Shown one piece after another: positions 1 to 10,860 of a stretch of DNA of 64,000 nt. This DNA is from Fennellomyces sp. T-0311 (Eukaryota > Mucoromycota > Mucoromycetes > Mucorales > Lichtheimiaceae), in NCBI GenBank assembly GCA_025266875.1, contig JALLLT010000033.1, positions 310,001 to 374,000 of the forward strand. Reading direction: 5' to 3'. A program made the translations under genes and the position numbers. The first letter of the stretch is position 1. Every line of letters begins with the position of its first letter. The notes below the pieces were generated by a model. It did not search any database. It was not told the origin of the DNA and saw only the letters and a list, made by a program, of their open reading frames with translations.

Positions 1-224
1 GTGGTCGTACCATCGAATGGATAGACAACAAATTCCACTCAAGGCATAATTAGTTGGGGGCTCCGACGCTTCGTGCCTCCACGTTTATGGTTTTGGACAG
101 CAAGGTGGACCAAGCCTATTGGTCAGAATTTACAATCCAGTTGATGGGCTCGTGTATATGCGCCCTCTCCCCTTCAAGTTTCCAAACTCGCACTTTTTCC
201 CTTTCTTTTTTACACACATTCACC

Positions 225-1934
225 ATGGGTTGTAAGCCATCGTTTCTTTTTGCAACTCACAAAACATATAGCCTTGTTGCTGACCCCATGCGTTTACTAT
301 AGTCAGGGTACTTCACCTGGTCCGGCCGTTTATGGCGATCCTCCCGGAAATAGCGACACCTGATCGCAAGGTTAGACGCGTTTTCTATAAATCAGACGCA
401 CACAAACACACATACACACAGAGCCGTTAACTCATTGGATGCCACAGGTTCCTTTCAATCAAAAAGTCATGTGGACGGCAGTGACTCTGTTCATCTTTTT
501 GGTCATGTCGCAAGTACCTCTTTATGGCATCATGTCATCAGATTCGTCTGATCCTCTGTTCTGGATGAGAGTTATTCTTGCCTCCAATCGAGGCACTCTT
601 ATGGAACTTGGTATTACACCCATCGTTACGTCTGGTATGATTATGCAACTCTTGTCTGGCGCAAACATCATCGAAGTGGACTACAGTTTGAAGGAGGACC
701 GTGCATTATTCAGTGGTGCTCAAAAGTGTAAGTGGTGCTGCTTTTGCGTTTTTGAATGTTCAAAGCTAATAAAAAGAGGGGGTCGTTAGTGTTTGCCATG
801 ATCATTGCCTTTGGTCATGCCACCGTATCCGTGCTTACTGGTCTTTACGGCAGCCCCAAAGAAATCGGTGCCGGCGTGTGCCTGTTGCTCATCATCCAAC
901 TTATCGTCGCTTCGTTGATCACCATGTTACTCGATGAGCTTTTGCAAAAGGGTTACGGTCTTGGATCGGGTATCAACCTTTTCATTGCCACCAACATTTG
1001 TGAAACGATCTTCTGGAAGGCCTTGTCTCCTACCACCATCAACACGGGTCGCGGCGACGAATTCGAAGGTGCCTTGATTGCTTTGGTCCACTTGCTGATG
1101 ACGCGCAAGGACAAGACCCGCGCATTGAAGGAAGCCTTTTACCGCGCACCCTTGCCCAATGTCATGAGTCTGTTGTCCACCGCAACCATCTTTGGCATTG
1201 TCATTTACTTGCAAGGTTTCCGCGTCGAATTGCCCGTCAAGTCCAACCGTGTCCGTGGTCAGCGCGGTACTTACCCCGTCAAGTTGTTCTACACATCCAA
1301 CATGCCCATCATGCTCCAGTCCACCATGACATCCAACATCTTTATGATCTCCCAGATGCTCTACAAGCGTTTCGAAGACAACATCTTGGTCCGATTGTTG
1401 GGTGTTTGGGAACCCATGGAAGGCTCTGCCCAATTGTTCGCCAAGAGCGGTTTCGCCTACTACCTCTCCGCACCTCGCAACATGACGGATGCCCTTCTGG
1501 ACCCCATCCACACCGTGGTCTATGTCAGCATCATGTTGGCCGGTTGCGCATTGCTGTCAAAGACCTGGATCGAAGTGTCGGGCTCGTCTCCCCGCGACGT
1601 CGCACGTCAGCTCAAGGACCAGCAGTTGGTCATTGCTGGCTATCGTGATACTTCCATGTACAAGGAATTGAAGCGCGTGATCCCCGTGGCTGCCTCGTTC
1701 GGTGGCGCCTGTCTCGGTGCGGTGTCGGTGCTGGCTGATATGGTGGGCGCCATTGGCTCTGGTACAGGTATTCTGCTGTGTGTCACGATCATTTTCCAGG
1801 TAAGAAGAAATCAGGGTATTTTGGGTGGGACGGATGGAGGCTAACGGGTTCCCAACTAGTACTTTGAAATGTTCGCAAAGGAGCAGGTGGAGAGCGGCGC
1901 CGGATTGGAAGGCATGATGATGGCAGGCCAGTAA
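225..1934 (+). CDS. SEC61: Protein transport protein SEC61 subunit alpha
   Basis: Pore-forming subunit of the ER translocon, which moves nascent secretory proteins across, or inserts membrane proteins into, the ER membrane. Five exons: 225-231, 303-370, 448-727, 790-1799, 1860-1934, summing to 479 aa, the usual family length. The 7-nt first exon is supported because ATG-GGT-T joined across a GT-AG intron gives [20 protein letters not shown], which matches the conserved Sec61 amino-terminus. Other family signatures seen are [20 protein letters not shown], the loop [36 protein letters not shown] and [10 protein letters not shown]. About ten hydrophobic segments span most of the chain and the tail reads YFEMFAKEQ. 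An ATTGG (inverted CCAAT) lies at 118-122. Transcript ends before the T-rich stretch near 1955. Confidence 0.96.
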
Positions 1935-2253
1935 AGAGACAGTGGCGTGCTTTCTTCTTTTTTTTTCTTGCGTGTATTACAATAACAATAATTCATCCAT
2001 CATCATCGTACATAAATACAACGAGACTTTCCAAAAGATATGATTAAAAACAAGACTATCGCGCAAATGCCCGAACCCCACCCGCCATTCCTTGCTACTG
2101 CTAGTAGTTTGTTTTCGCCGTGCTGTTGTATAAAAAGCCTCCGTTTGAAGGAATGCTTGCGGTCTGGCACGGCCAAGCAGCCTTTTTTTAAATCGCCTTA
2201 TAAAACTACCTTATGGTCCATTGGATCCACACTGAATCCCCTTTCCTCTCATC
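1935..2253. promoter_or_regulatory. Intergenic region with TATA box for the proline-rich gene
   Basis: This stretch holds the T-rich 3' flank of SEC61 and the promoter of the next gene. A TATAAAA lies at 2199-2205, about 50 bp before the ATG at 2254, and a second TATAAAAAG at 2129-2137. No other coding potential is convincing here. Confidence 0.5.
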
Positions 2254-3199
2254 ATGCGCTCGGGTATCCTCTATGCTGCAGTCTGCATGACGCTTGCCTC
2301 CCTGGCAAATGCCCAACAGACAGGTACATCCGCATCGGAAACTTTTTGACCAGACTACTGAGCCGTGCCATAGTTACCGAATTTAAAACCATCACAACCA
2401 CAATGTATCGAGACCGTGAGTGTTTTTTTTCTCTTCTTGGACTATCCACTAGAACGCGCAAGTGGATTAACAAGTTACTACTGCAGATGAAGCCGCTCCA
2501 ACAGCAACCCGTGGCATTGATAATGGCGGTCTCACGGATATTGCTGGTCCCGCACCGCAACCCACCGATGCTGAACTTCCAAAAGATGGCCCACTCGTGA
2601 AAGAGCCTCCTCCGCCCATGAACGAGCCTCCCAAGGACGGTCCACCCAACGAGCCACCAAAAGATCCCATCGAACCTCCCAAAAACGACATGCCAAAAGG
2701 CCCCAATGAACCTCCCAAAAACGATATGCCAAAAGGACCCAATGAGCCTCCCAAGAATGAACCCCCCAAGAACGAACCTCCAAAAGACGGGCCACCACCA
2801 CCCAAAGATGGCGTCCTCCCGCCGCCTCCCAATGGCAAGGAAATTGAACCTCCCGTAGGCGGTCCATTAACCGATCTGCAGCCACCCAAGCAGGACGGTC
2901 CAACCGGTGGCAACAAGCCCACAGGCACTCTTCCCATCGGCAACAAGATCAACCCTAGTGCCGGCGCCTCTGCATCCAAGAGCGGTACTGCCACTGAGTT
3001 TACGTTCAGTCCCATCACTTTGGCACCAGAGAGTAGCCAAGGCGAGTTGGGCACTTCGCTTCGTGAATTGACGGCGAGCCACAGACCCACAGGATCATCG
3101 ACTACTACTCACGACAATAGTGCGGTAGGTACTTATTCCATGTCCTTCGCAACCATCGCTGGTATGACTTTGGGTGTTGTTGCACTTTTCCAATTATAA
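2254..3199 (+). CDS. Secreted, probably GPI-anchored proline-rich repeat protein
   Basis: Three exons (2254-2323, 2374-2415, 2487-3199) give 274 aa. The first exon encodes a clear signal peptide (MRSGILYAAVCMTLASLANA, then QQT). Residues ~75-150 are low complexity, with a module of the type NEPPK-(D/N)-x-P repeated about ten times, in variants such as NEPPKNDMPKGP and NEPPKDGPP. The tail is Ser/Thr-rich and ends in a hydrophobic stretch (IAGMTLGVVALFQL), which is what a GPI-attachment signal looks like. This architecture suggests a cell-wall or surface structural protein; the function is inferred from composition, not from a recognised domain. Some repeat units are nearly identical at DNA level (around 2680-2760), so copy number probably varies between strains. 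Confidence 0.8.
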
Positions 3200-3425
3200 A
3201 TAACTATCATCTTTAATCTCCTCTGTCTCTCCCCTTCTCTTCACGTATATGTGCATAATACCAAGTATCTCTCTTTCTTTTTCTGAATAAAAGTTCCTGT
3301 TGCTGTTTTTCATTGAATCGATCCATGCCTACGGTGTGTGTGACCGGGGCGACAGATTTACCGAGTGCCGTTGAGGAAATATATGTCAGACCATTTTCAT
3401 TGCAAACAAAAACAAAGAAAAAATA

Positions 3426-4145
3426 ATGGCGTCGCGCATGCTATGCCGTCTGGGCCCGACACTTGCTCATCGAAGAGCCTTCTCTACGGCCGTACCGAAA
3501 CACAATGCCAGCGAAACCAAGCAAGCGCCTAGGCCGTTGACAGAAGAAGAACGCAAACTGCTTGATCCCATGCTTCGTGTTGACCAATCGGGCGAAGTGG
3601 GGGCGTATTACATTTACATGGGACAAATTGCAGTTCTGGGACGCGACAAAAAGCTGCGACCTATTCTGCAGGAAATGTGGGATCAAGAAAAGCACCATTT
3701 GGAAACGTTCGACAAGATGGTAGGCGATATGCGTATCCGACCCAGCGTGCTTCGACCCTTGTGGAATGTCGCCGGGTTCGTCGTCGGTGCAGGCACCGCA
3801 TTGATGGGTAAAGAGGCAGCCATGGCCTGTACCGAGGCGGTGGAAACGGTGATTGGCAATCACTATGACGACCAGTTGCGTGAATTGGTCAAACTTACGG
3901 AAAAGAACCCGGATCTCAAAGAACTTGGCAAGGTAACGTTGTTGTTGTATGGAAACAACGGGTGAATAGTGCCTGACCTCATCCATGAATCCACATAGAC
4001 AATTGCGCAGTTCAGAGATGATGAGCTGGAGCACCACGATATTGCGGTTGCCCACGACGCGCAACAAGCACCGTTCCATTCGGCGTTGAAGGCCGTGATC
4101 ATGCAAGGCTGCAAAACCGCCATCTGGGTGGCCGAACGCGTTTAA
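3426..4145 (+). CDS. COQ7: 5-demethoxyubiquinone hydroxylase, mitochondrial
   Basis: Di-iron hydroxylase of ubiquinone biosynthesis that converts demethoxyubiquinone to demethylubiquinone in the mitochondrial inner-membrane CoQ complex. Two exons (3426-3932, 3999-4145; intron GTAACG...CATAG) give 217 aa, normal for the fungal family. The first ~35 residues are Arg/Ser-rich without acidic residues, as expected of a mitochondrial targeting peptide. The ferritin-like repeats carry metal ligands: LRVDQSGEVGA, DQEKHHLETF, EAVETVIGNHYDDQL and, in exon 2, DDELEHHDIA. The hydrophobic hairpin WNVAGFVVGAGTALMG is present. A 238-aa frame on the opposite strand is only a shadow of this coding sequence. 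Confidence 0.95.
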
Positions 4146-4376
4146 TCCAATCCCCACTCACACTCACGCTCACACTCACAACAATCATTTATCTCTTTTT
4201 TTTTGCTGCATTCCCATTCCCGTCTTCATCCCTTCCTCTGCTCCACATACTTTAGAGTACTCGTATCCCGACCAAAATAACACATCATGAGGCCTTCACA
4301 GACGGCCTTAATTACAATGTTCCACAGAATTGGTCAACTTCTTTTAACCGTATTAAGCGGGTTGTATAGTTGGTGT

Positions 4377-5290
4377 TCACTTGAAGAACCAGTAGTAACA
4401 AATGATCACCATCACCACAATAAAGAAGATCAGGTAGCACATGGTTGCTCCAGACTCCTTCTCGGCCATGACTTTAAAGTTGTGCATTGTCCTTCCCAAT
4501 ATCGACCCGGTGTCTCCGAATTGATTGTTCTAAGCACCCATATTAAGTTTGTTGCGCTTCCCCGTTACCCCGCCAACGCTTTTACCATGGTATCCAACAA
4601 ACTGTTGCCGGCCCGAATCTCATCGCCAATTTTGCCAGTGATCTATCGACACGATTTAGCACCTCACGTACACTTGTCTTTTTTTTTTCAAGCTCCTTTT
4701 ACGTTTTTCAACACTTGGACTTTGGCAGATAAACCGGTTATCCGCTCGTCGCTCTGACTTTCCAACTGCTCCAGATCATTGTCGTTCATTTTCACTTTGA
4801 CCGATCCATTGGCCGGAGATGATGACCGAGAGCTATGATCGTACAACGTCGGTGATGGTGTGGAGTGTTGTCTTTCGCCCAACAGGGCCGAACGGTTGTG
4901 AAGATGTTGGAACGATCTACTGAAATGTTAATGTCACCAAGAACGACTTTTTTGCAAGAGTAAAACGCTCCACCTTACACTGCGAGAACCAAACTGTCGT
5001 GTTGACATTTTTTTTAAAAGGAAAGGAGTAAGAGAGTTGTGTGTGGTTGCGGAGGAACGAACGCTTTGTGTGATACAAATAGTTCCAGTTCTGTTTCCAG
5101 CTTTTTTTTCTCTCCACACTGCACGGTTTTGTACAACGCACATTGGATATGTACACTGTTCCTGAGCAACTTCTTTTCTGATCTCCTCGTGTCGAGTACT
5201 TGTGGTATACGACGACACAACCAAATGTGGCCAAGGCCTGCCTACTTTAATCCAAAAAAAACCTTTGCCTGACTTTCTGCACTTCCGCAT
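4377..5290 (-). CDS. BET1-like Qc-SNARE of ER-Golgi transport
   Basis: Tail-anchored SNARE of the BET1/BET1L type, acting in vesicle fusion between ER and Golgi. Confident exons on the - strand are 4703-4919, 4586-4642 and 4377-4529. They read LESQSDERITGLSAKVQVLK, then ITGKIGDEIRAGNSLLDTM, then NNQFGDTGSILGRTMHNFKV, followed by a carboxy-terminal transmembrane segment (CYLIFFIVVMVIICYYWFF). The layout (SNARE heptads, then GRTM, then anchor) matches human BET1. The amino-terminus is less certain. An 8-nt exon at 5283-5290 (ATG-CGG-AA) joined across a ~363-bp intron would give MRNRSFQHLHN and a 144-aa protein. That intron is much longer than its neighbours, so the start could be elsewhere. Confidence 0.85.
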
Positions 5291-8200
5291 TCCTCTCACT
5301 TGCTCTCTCTACACAATCCTATTATTCGCAGCAAGTCCACAATACTGAATCTTCTGGTGCTTTCTTTGATCGACTGAATCCAATTTTGTCCACCAAAGCC
5401 ATAGGAACGGCTTGACATAGCAAGTAGGATACTGCCGTCTTTTGAAAGTGTCTGATGTCCTTTTACCTCCTGTGACAAAGCGCTGGTTGGAAACCAAAAC
5501 GATGCTCCATCATTCCAACCAAAGTATCATCCACTTATCGAATCTCCACACAAACGGTTATGCAACCTTTGGTTTATTATTACGCTCGTTCTTTCTCCTA
5601 TAACCAAGGGCACTTTCTGTGTTCCATCTGATCAAACTGCCCGATTTTGAAACTGCATTTTTTATTCATATGAGATGTGTATCTGATCACGTTGAATGTG
5701 GCGATTTCTACTTATACTTAACATGGGCCAGCCAATATACAATGAGTCAGGGTACAACGATAACCGTGAATGTGATCATGTACTCCACACGCATTATCAT
5801 ACAGCCATGACATCACAACAGGTGTCGTTGTTAAAGAAGCATGCAAGATGGCACTTCATCATCCAAGTACCTATATATCACATGCACCAGTAAATGCACA
5901 CTTTAAACGCATGAGGTTATTGTCAGAACTGGAGTAGTGGCACTCAGCATTACTTTGACGTTGCTGCTGAACAAGCGCATCAGAGAACACGAGAAAGAGT
6001 GGTACAACATTCGTGTACCAAAGTGTGTCTGCCTCAAATGTGGTGTGTAGTGTATATCTTTACGGTGTTTCCATAAATACCATTATGTGTTCCCAGTCAT
6101 GGACGTGCAGATCACTAGGTCTCCGTAAACAAGTCAAGTTTCCATATGCTTACCTAAACACACCGCCGGAAACTTTAATTATGAAAAAAAGTGACATATC
6201 AAAGCAAATCGCTGAAAGATGAGATCACCACGCTTTTTGATGGCACAGTTTCTGATTGACATACTAATACATGATTAGCCTCTATCACACATCCACAGGC
6301 TTTTTTGAACAAAGTGGTTTTGCAATTAACAAGTATAGATCGGTAGATATCGAAATATCCATAATCACTATGCTACTCCCACGATCAAGCACTATCTTCA
6401 TTGACTGATATTGATAATCCAAATCATTGCGCTCAGAAAGATTCGATAATATTATATCGTTTTGTTGGACGGGATCGAGAGAATGCGGACAACCATTCCA
6501 ACCCAAATATAATCGATGGTCCGAACACTTGACAGCCTTTTCGTTTATTTACGTACGAATATGATTGGATATGCTGGTGTGCATTTAATTCCAACTGCCT
6601 CATTCTTACAAGCGTGTGTGCAAAAAATAGAACAAAGTTCACCAACTTATGAGATAAGGTCAAAGTAGAAGATCATGAAAAGAGTGTAATTTAATAACGC
6701 TCAATAGAACCAGTACTATGCAAGTCAGCGAATATTCGACGCTCACTTCAAACATCGAGAGGTTCGAGCAACCCTGGCGAGTGCACGCCAAAGTGCAAAA
6801 CATCAAATCATGGGATAGGCAACAAAGATATAAGTTTGACAAACATGTCAATGATTATCTGCAACTATAAACGGAGATTGGATACCGCTCAAGAGTATGT
6901 AGAGTCTATTACATACGTACGTATAATAACTCGCTCTTATCATAGATTCTCAATCGGGGGTACACACGTATATTTCATTGTCTTTACAAAGGCTCCTCCA
7001 CGCAACCTTTTGTTTTTTTTTCCAATTACTCTTACTCTGTACTTGTCGATGCCATCGCTCATATTTTTTGTCGTCAACCTATATCCTCCTTTTGGCTGCC
7101 GTTGGATACGGAGGAGATACCATTCCCGCGCCAAATGCACATAGATCTGTATGTATCCGCAAATCGATAGCGTGTGGAATACTGTGCTAAAACGGCAATT
7201 TCCAAACCTTCACCTTCTCGTATTTCATCATGTGGTGAACAGAAGCTATAGTTTATAATATCATATTTAGAAAAATGTGTACATAGATCACATTGGAAAA
7301 TTCGTCTATATTTCACGCGAGATCATGAATGAATCATATACAATAAATGGTGCTGATCTATAACTTATCGCAGACATTCTTGGGGTTTATCTACTTGGTA
7401 ACTATGTAGGCACCTATCATTCATGCACTAAGTTATAGGGTCGTCTGTATCGTCATTCAAAAGTATATAAACACAATGGGACGACGACCATCAAATTCTG
7501 CAATGCACACCAAAAATTTAAGAACGTACATACCAGAAAAGGTTTGGTACACTTCGTTCAAAACTCTGAGCTTGACTTCCAAAGACTGGCATACTCGCAT
7601 CAACAATCCATGCACCCGGTTTAAAAGTTTATGGAATCTCTTGTGTAGTTTGACACGACCATATCAAATTGTAGAGATTGCGCAGATATTTAGACTGGAT
7701 GCATGAATTGTTAAAGCAGGTGTGGCCCTTGGTAAGTGCGATGCTTTAATTACTGACTTTTGCAAGTACTAATCTATCTCATCATATCGTCACAAGCGAT
7801 ATGTAAACGCGGTCTGCAGCATATGTATCTGCAAAAATTTAATTCTGCAAGAGATCAACCTATTTGAGTAAGTGCACGAGTTCTACAAGAAAAGTTTCTA
7901 CAGCTGATTGGAATTTCCAGCATGATCATGATGGAGCCATCTATCTTAAACGTTGCAGTTCCTTTCAATACAGATTACAAAAGCATAGGAAGCGCAAGTC
8001 GTCTCTATATTAATGATATTGAGCCAGGCCTATCGTATGCCAAGAAAATATCTACCTGTGTTTGCGTTTTAGTAGGTTGTAAGATATTACCGTCCGTGTG
8101 CGATACTAGCAGCAGTACTACGTCGGTCTTTGTGTTCAGCTAGCTGTAAACGTGAAAGCCAGCAGACTGCGTTCCACGATGAACGGTTCTGCAATACTTA

Positions 8201-8585
8201 CCTGACCATCGTATGTGTCAGAGTACATCAGAAAAGTTGGGTTATAGTAAGGCAGCAAGTTCAATGATATAAAGATACAGAATCTCCTATGTATACCAAC
8301 GTAAAGTCTAACTGCTCATACAACAGATGTGAAAACGCCGCTGACAGTTCAGACAACATGCTCTTTGCCATACCCAAGGTAGAGAGTATCTAAGGCAATG
8401 TGGGTGTAGAATTCATGCAGCTTCTGTTTATGATAAATAGGCTTTCCATTCACTGCAAGATCGAAAAAGGAAACGATGGCTGAGGATGAACGAAAAAAAA
8501 AGGTTGTACGACCCGACGCATGTTTAAAAAGCTGCCAGGTTCGATTTCCCTTTTCTTTTCTTACTTTTATCATTTTCCCTTTTTA
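5291..8585. other. Gene-poor AT-rich region
   Basis: About 3.3 kb with only short open frames in all six frames, none with recognisable motifs, consistent splicing or family resemblance. The longest (for example 7476-7706 on +, and 7922-8143 on +) are under 80 codons and look like chance frames. No tRNA could be folded by eye. Upstream of the next gene, 8553-8585 is pyrimidine-rich. Confidence 0.5.
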
Positions 8586-9944
8586 ATGCGTGGTATTGTG
8601 ATATTCTCAGGTTCATCTGTGCCAAAACTCACAGAGCGAATCTGTGAGCGTCTATCATGCGATCCAGCTAGATCGTTCCTGGGCAAGTTCAGCAACAACG
8701 AGACCAACGTCCAGTTGTACGAAAGTGTTCGAGAGCAAGATGTCTACATTGTACAATCAGGATGCGGTCATGTCAACGACTCTGTAATCGAGTTGCTCAT
8801 TATGATACAAGCATGCAAGACGGCTTCTGCCAAAAAAGTGACGGCGGTGATTCCCTACTTTCCGTACTCAAGACAACCAGACGTGCCTTACAAGAAAAGT
8901 GGGGCGCCATTAACACGCGCTCCTCCATTGACCATGCCATCTACTCCACGCACGATCCCTTCAACACCGAAAAGCCAACCAACAACCCCCAGGAATGGCG
9001 AGTTTGGTGTCACGAGGTTAACTGAAGAGATCGATGGTCTGGAACTGGATCAGCAGATCCTGCGCTTGGGTGGGCCAATGTCGGATTCGTATTGCGATAA
9101 TACGCGTGAAAGTGTCGGGTATCGTCAATGGGTTGCTAGGTCTGGCACGTTGGTTGCAGAACTGTTGACATGTGCAGGTAAATGTTGGAGAGGGGTGGGA
9201 AATTTGAATCATGAAGCCACTTTTTTGCCGTGATATGTGTGTGCTGATGGCCTCTTCTTGCTCCAAAGGCGCCGATCATATTGTTACGCTGGATTTGCAC
9301 GACCCGCAGTTCCAAGGCTTCTTCGACTGCCCCGTTGATAATCTATCGGCGCTTCCAATGATGATAAAGTATATTCAACACAACATTGTGGATTATCACG
9401 ACGCGGTCATTGTATCACCCGATGCCGGTGGCGCCAAAAGGTTTTTAAAACTCCATATCACGCACGTGTACAGTGTATATTCATCGCATACATCAAACCA
9501 ATTAGAGCCACGTCAATAGCCGAGCAGTTGCATATGGATTTCGCGCTCATCCACAAAGAACGGCGCCGACGGGATAAGCCGCAGAAATACGACATGATGC
9601 TGGTCGGCGATGTGCGGGGGCGGGACGCGATCCTCATCGATGACATTTGCGACACTGGCACCACCATCATCAAAGCAGCCAGAATGTTACACGAGCACGG
9701 CGCAAAGAGAATCTACGCATTAGTGACCCACGCCATCTTCAGCGGTGCAGCGCTAGATCGAATCGAAAAGAGTTATCTCGATAAAGTTATCGTCAGTGAC
9801 TCTGTACCCCAGGACGAACATACCCGGCTCTGTAGCAAAATTACAACATACCCCGTCGCCCCACTGTTCACCGAAGCAATCCGGCGGATTCATAACGGTG
9901 AAAGCGTTAGCATGCTGTTTGACCCTACCCATGAATTGTTTTAA
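8586..9944 (+). CDS. Ribose-phosphate pyrophosphokinase (PRPP synthetase) with an internal insertion
   Basis: Makes 5-phosphoribosyl-1-diphosphate from ribose-5-phosphate and ATP, the precursor of purines, pyrimidines, His, Trp and NAD. Three exons (8586-9177, 9269-9440, 9506-9944) sum to 400 aa, longer than the ~320 aa classical form. Family blocks: [83 protein letters not shown] and the PRPP-binding loop [12 protein letters not shown]. Between YSRQ (about residue 101) and [20 protein letters not shown] there is a ~75-residue insertion rich in Ser, Pro and Thr. Some fungal PRPP synthetase paralogues also carry insertions, so this is probably one of several subunits of a hetero-oligomer rather than the only enzyme. 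Confidence 0.93.
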
Positions 9945-10860
9945 TAAAAGCCACTTGTCACATTACAATGCACTGCTTACTTTGCCGAGCGATGGTCTAC
10001 AGTGAATGTTATCTTTATTTGAGGTGGCACGGCCCCCCTCGAGTATTTTATACACCGTATTTTTCATTCAAGCAAATATAAAGCGACCAACTATCCTATA
10101 TGGTGCCGATGATAACGTGCGCGATAAAGCGAGTCTTATCTCGTGTGCAAAAGTCAGAAACATGCAGTGATGCAATCAGTTGACACATTTTTTGAGATGA
10201 AAGTGGCGGAATGAAGTTCCGAACAGGTGGTAGAACGGAGTACGTACGTGTGGCTCTTTACTCATATGCAAGTTAAGCAGAGAAGTATTCTGTAATTGGT
10301 GGAAACGGTTGCTATGAGTCTATATTAGTCGTCATTGTTATCACCCTTGTACGTTACACACAGATCTTGGTTTTGTAATTGACAGGATTTGCAAATTAAG
10401 CGGCTCCTTGTTCACTTTTCCTGAACAACCGAAGGAATGATCAAATTTCGCACGGTTTCTATACGATTTTGGTTGTGAAGAAGGAGGCCACTTAATTTAC
10501 ATACATATGTACTTGAGGATGTACTTTATAGTCATACTCGTGGTAAAAACGATGCAAAAGCAAAGATTCAGTGGAAAAATTACCGCATACTTATGGTGCA
10601 AGATGAAAAGGAGCACGTAATCATACAGGATGAAGCCCTGTTTTGCACCCATATACTGCTTAAATTTCAAGACTAAGAAGCATGACTCTCACAAAGAACA
10701 AAGTGATCACCATGTTCGACCTAATACACGATATCGTCTATCCACGGGACCTTTGAAACAGGAGCTGGAGACAATCCAACATGATGTCGTACCACGATAT
10801 ATTATGCTTCCCTCGTGAACCATTTTAACCTCTTTGCCTTCCTGGCCAACCGGATAGCAC
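9945..10860. other. Intergenic region
   Basis: Convergent 3' flanks of the PRPP synthetase and WD40 genes, about 0.9 kb, AT-rich. I see no convincing coding frame, RNA gene or repeat. TATA-like and T-rich tracts occur but none is tied to a gene. Confidence 0.5.

Noticed and set aside
927..1511. 194-codon open frame antisense to SEC61
   Set aside because: Shadow of the highly biased SEC61 coding sequence; the composition is meaningless (His/Gly/Asp-rich).
2467..3090. Gly/Leu/Ser-rich 207-codon frame opposite the proline-rich gene
   Set aside because: The reverse complement of Pro-rich repeats always reads as Gly/Trp-rich repeats; signal peptide and splicing support only the + strand.
3441..4157. 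238-codon open frame on the strand opposite COQ7
   Set aside because: It mirrors the COQ7 exons and runs through the intron; no family resemblance, while the + frame is an unmistakable COQ7.
6760..6790. GGTTCGAGCAACC resembling a tRNA B box
   Set aside because: No matching A box or cloverleaf could be drawn on either strand.
7476..7706. 76-codon + strand frame in the gene-poor region
   Set aside because: No motif, no splicing partners, no TATA at a useful distance; length is expected by chance.
8530..8550. GGTTCGATTTCC resembling a tRNA T-arm
   Set aside because: The upstream 70 bases do not fold into an acceptor or anticodon arm and lack an A box; it lies in the promoter/5' UTR of the PRPP synthetase gene.
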